Shown piece by piece: positions 22,873-24,136 of a stretch of DNA of 24,136 nt. The notes under the pieces are model-generated. The model did not search any database and had not been told where the DNA came from. It saw only the letters and a list, made by a program, of their open reading frames with translations. Where the stretch lies: assembly GCA_905214905.1 (NCBI GenBank), contig CAJMNK010000029.1:1-24136 (forward strand), given 5' to 3'. The number at the start of each line of letters is the position of its first letter. Position 1 is the first letter of the stretch. A program made the translations under genes and the position numbers. The DNA is from an uncultured bacterium (GTDB taxonomy: Bacteria; Actinomycetota; Coriobacteriia; Coriobacteriales; Coriobacteriaceae).

Positions 22873-24136
22873 ATGTCCAAGAAAAACTATGCCGTGACCA
22901 TTGCCGGCGGTGGCTCTACCTTCACTCCGGGCATTGCCCTGATGCTGCTTGAGGAGCGCGACCGCTTCCCGGTCAACAAGGTGACCTTCTACGACAACAA
23001 CGCCGAGCGCCAGGAGATCGTGGCAAAGGCCTGCGAGATTTACTTCCACGAGAACGCTCCCGAGGTTGAGTTTAGCTACACCACCGATCCCGAGACCGCA
23101 TTCACCGGGACCGACTTCGTACTTGCTCACATCCGCGTCGGCCTGTACGCCATGCGCGAGCTCGACGAGAAGATTCCTCTCAAGTACGGCTGCGTTGGCC
23201 AAGAGACCTGCGGTGCCGGCGGTATCGCCTACGGCATGCGCTCCATCGGCGGCGTCATCGAGATCCTCGACTACATGGAGAAGTACAGCCCCAACGCCTG
23301 GATGCTCAACTACTCCAACCCCGCGGCCATCGTCGCCGAGGCCTGCCGCGTGCTGCGCCCCAACAGCCGCATCATCAACATCTGCGACATGCCGATCGAC
23401 CTTATGGATAAGATGAGCCGTATGTGCGGCATCAAGGATCGTCGCGAGCTGCAGTATAGCTACTACGGCCTCAACCACTTTGGTTGGTGGAGCAAAATCT
23501 ACGACAAGGAGGGCAACGACCTCATGCCGCAGATTAAGGAGCACATGGCTAAGAACGGCTACCTGGACGGCATCGAGCACGAGGCCGGTAAGGAGCAGCA
23601 TGTCGAGGAGAGCTGGATTCACACCTTCGGCAAGGCCAAGGATGTCTATGCTGTCGATCCCGAGACGATTCCCAATACCTACCTCAAGTATTACCTGTAC
23701 CCGGACTATGTCGTCGAGACGTCTGACCCCAACTACACTCGCGCCAATGAGGTTATGGACGGCCGCGAGAAGAAGGTCTTTGGTGCTTGCCGCGATATCA
23801 TTGCCAAGGGTACTGCCAAGGACGGCGGCTTTGAGCCGGATGTGCATGCCAACTACATCGTCGACCTTGCCTGCGCACTGGCCGAAAATACGCTCGAGCG
23901 CTTCCTGCTAATCGTCCCCAACGATGGCGCTGTGCCCAACTTCGACCCGACGGCCATGGTCGAGGTGCCTTGCATCGTCGGTTCCAACGGCTTTGAGAAG
24001 ATCTGCCAGGGCCCGATTCCGCAGTTCCAGAAGGGCCTGATGGAGCAGCAGGTTTCCGTCGAGAAGCTCGTTGTCCAGGCTTGGGTCGAGGGCAGCTACC
24101 AGAAGCTCTGGCAGGCGCTCACGCTCTCCAAGACCA
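22873..24136 (+). CDS. glvA: GH4 6-phospho-alpha-glucosidase (partial, cut by window end)
   Basis: Hydrolyses 6-phospho-alpha-glucosides such as maltose 6-phosphate to glucose 6-phosphate plus the aglycone, using NAD and Mn2+ by the GH4 redox mechanism; cytoplasmic. The visible 421 residues start after GAGGAGGACATC, with the NAD motif IAGGGSTFTPG, then HIRVGLYAMRELDE and GQETCGAGGIAYGMRSIGG. Key residues sit at the numbers known for B. subtilis GlvA: Cys171 and His202 (NICDMP, GLNHFGWW) as Mn ligands and Asp172 as the general acid. The likely base Tyr is in PNTYLKYYLYP. Further matches are VEVPCIVGSNG and GLMEQQVSVEKL. GlvA has about 441 residues, so about 20 are missing past the window. Coupled by position to the PTS transporter. 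Confidence 0.95.
   Translation, partial: MSKKNYAVTIAGGGSTFTPGIALMLLEERDRFPVNKVTFYDNNAERQEIVAKACEIYFHENAPEVEFSYTTDPETAFTGTDFVLAHIRVGLYAMRELDEKIPLKYGCVGQETCGAGGIAYGMRSIGGVIEILDYMEKYSPNAWMLNYSNPAAIVAEACRVLRPNSRIINICDMPIDLMDKMSRMCGIKDRRELQYSYYGLNHFGWWSKIYDKEGNDLMPQIKEHMAKNGYLDGIEHEAGKEQHVEESWIHTFGKAKDVYAVDPETIPNTYLKYYLYPDYVVETSDPNYTRANEVMDGREKKVFGACRDIIAKGTAKDGGFEPDVHANYIVDLACALAENTLERFLLIVPNDGAVPNFDPTAMVEVPCIVGSNGFEKICQGPIPQFQKGLMEQQVSVEKLVVQAWVEGSYQKLWQALTLSKT

Overview
The window looks like chromosomal DNA of a high-GC gut anaerobe of the class Coriobacteriia, most likely Collinsella or a close relative. This is an inference from the gene set, the codon use and the many short intergenic hairpin repeats; no database was searched. 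I see no phage, plasmid, IS transposase or CRISPR array.

Region 1 (1-5801, minus strand) is one-carbon/methionine metabolism. It holds metF, a stand-alone methionine synthase reactivation-domain protein, and a metH lacking that domain, tightly packed as one operon. A UPF0210/PFL-family gene of unknown function lies downstream of it. Region 2 (5802-8312) is a 423-bp divergent intergenic stretch full of overlapping inverted repeats, followed by a type III glutamine synthetase (glnN) on the plus strand and its terminator.

Region 3 (8313-8938) is non-coding except for RNA. It contains a 235-bp element with 42-bp terminal inverted repeats and a broken reading frame inside, a tRNA-T-arm-like remnant, and a complete tRNA-Glu(TTC) on the minus strand with its promoter and terminator. 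Region 4 (8893-13281, minus strand) is an apparent operon of two adjacent TPR-like, probably paralogous, proteins of unknown function and a single-chain MurT-GatD fusion. That fusion is the predicted lipid II isoglutaminyl synthase that amidates peptidoglycan stem peptides.

Region 5 (13282-18820, plus strand) begins with a 500-bp repeat-like intergenic stretch. Three group III (iron/zinc) dehydrogenases follow: a butanol-dehydrogenase-like enzyme and two glycerol-dehydrogenase paralogues, separated by hairpins or terminators. The region ends with a multi-cluster 4Fe-4S protein.

Region 6 (18821-24136) looks like a sugar or sugar-alcohol utilisation locus. A GntR/UTRA regulator and a zinc-dependent polyol-type dehydrogenase run leftwards. 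A PTS EIICB of the maltose/alpha-glucoside type and a GlvA-like GH4 6-phospho-alpha-glucosidase (cut by the window end) run rightwards. Two copies of a TCTAGA-centred operator sit in the shared divergent control region. The parts fit import and phosphorylation of an alpha-glucoside, hydrolysis to glucose 6-phosphate plus an aglycone, and oxidation of that aglycone if it is a polyol. Most of the rest is ordinary core metabolism. The points most worth checking are the MurT-GatD fusion with its TPR pair, the dehydrogenase/GH4 regulon, and the inverted-repeat element beside tRNA-Glu.
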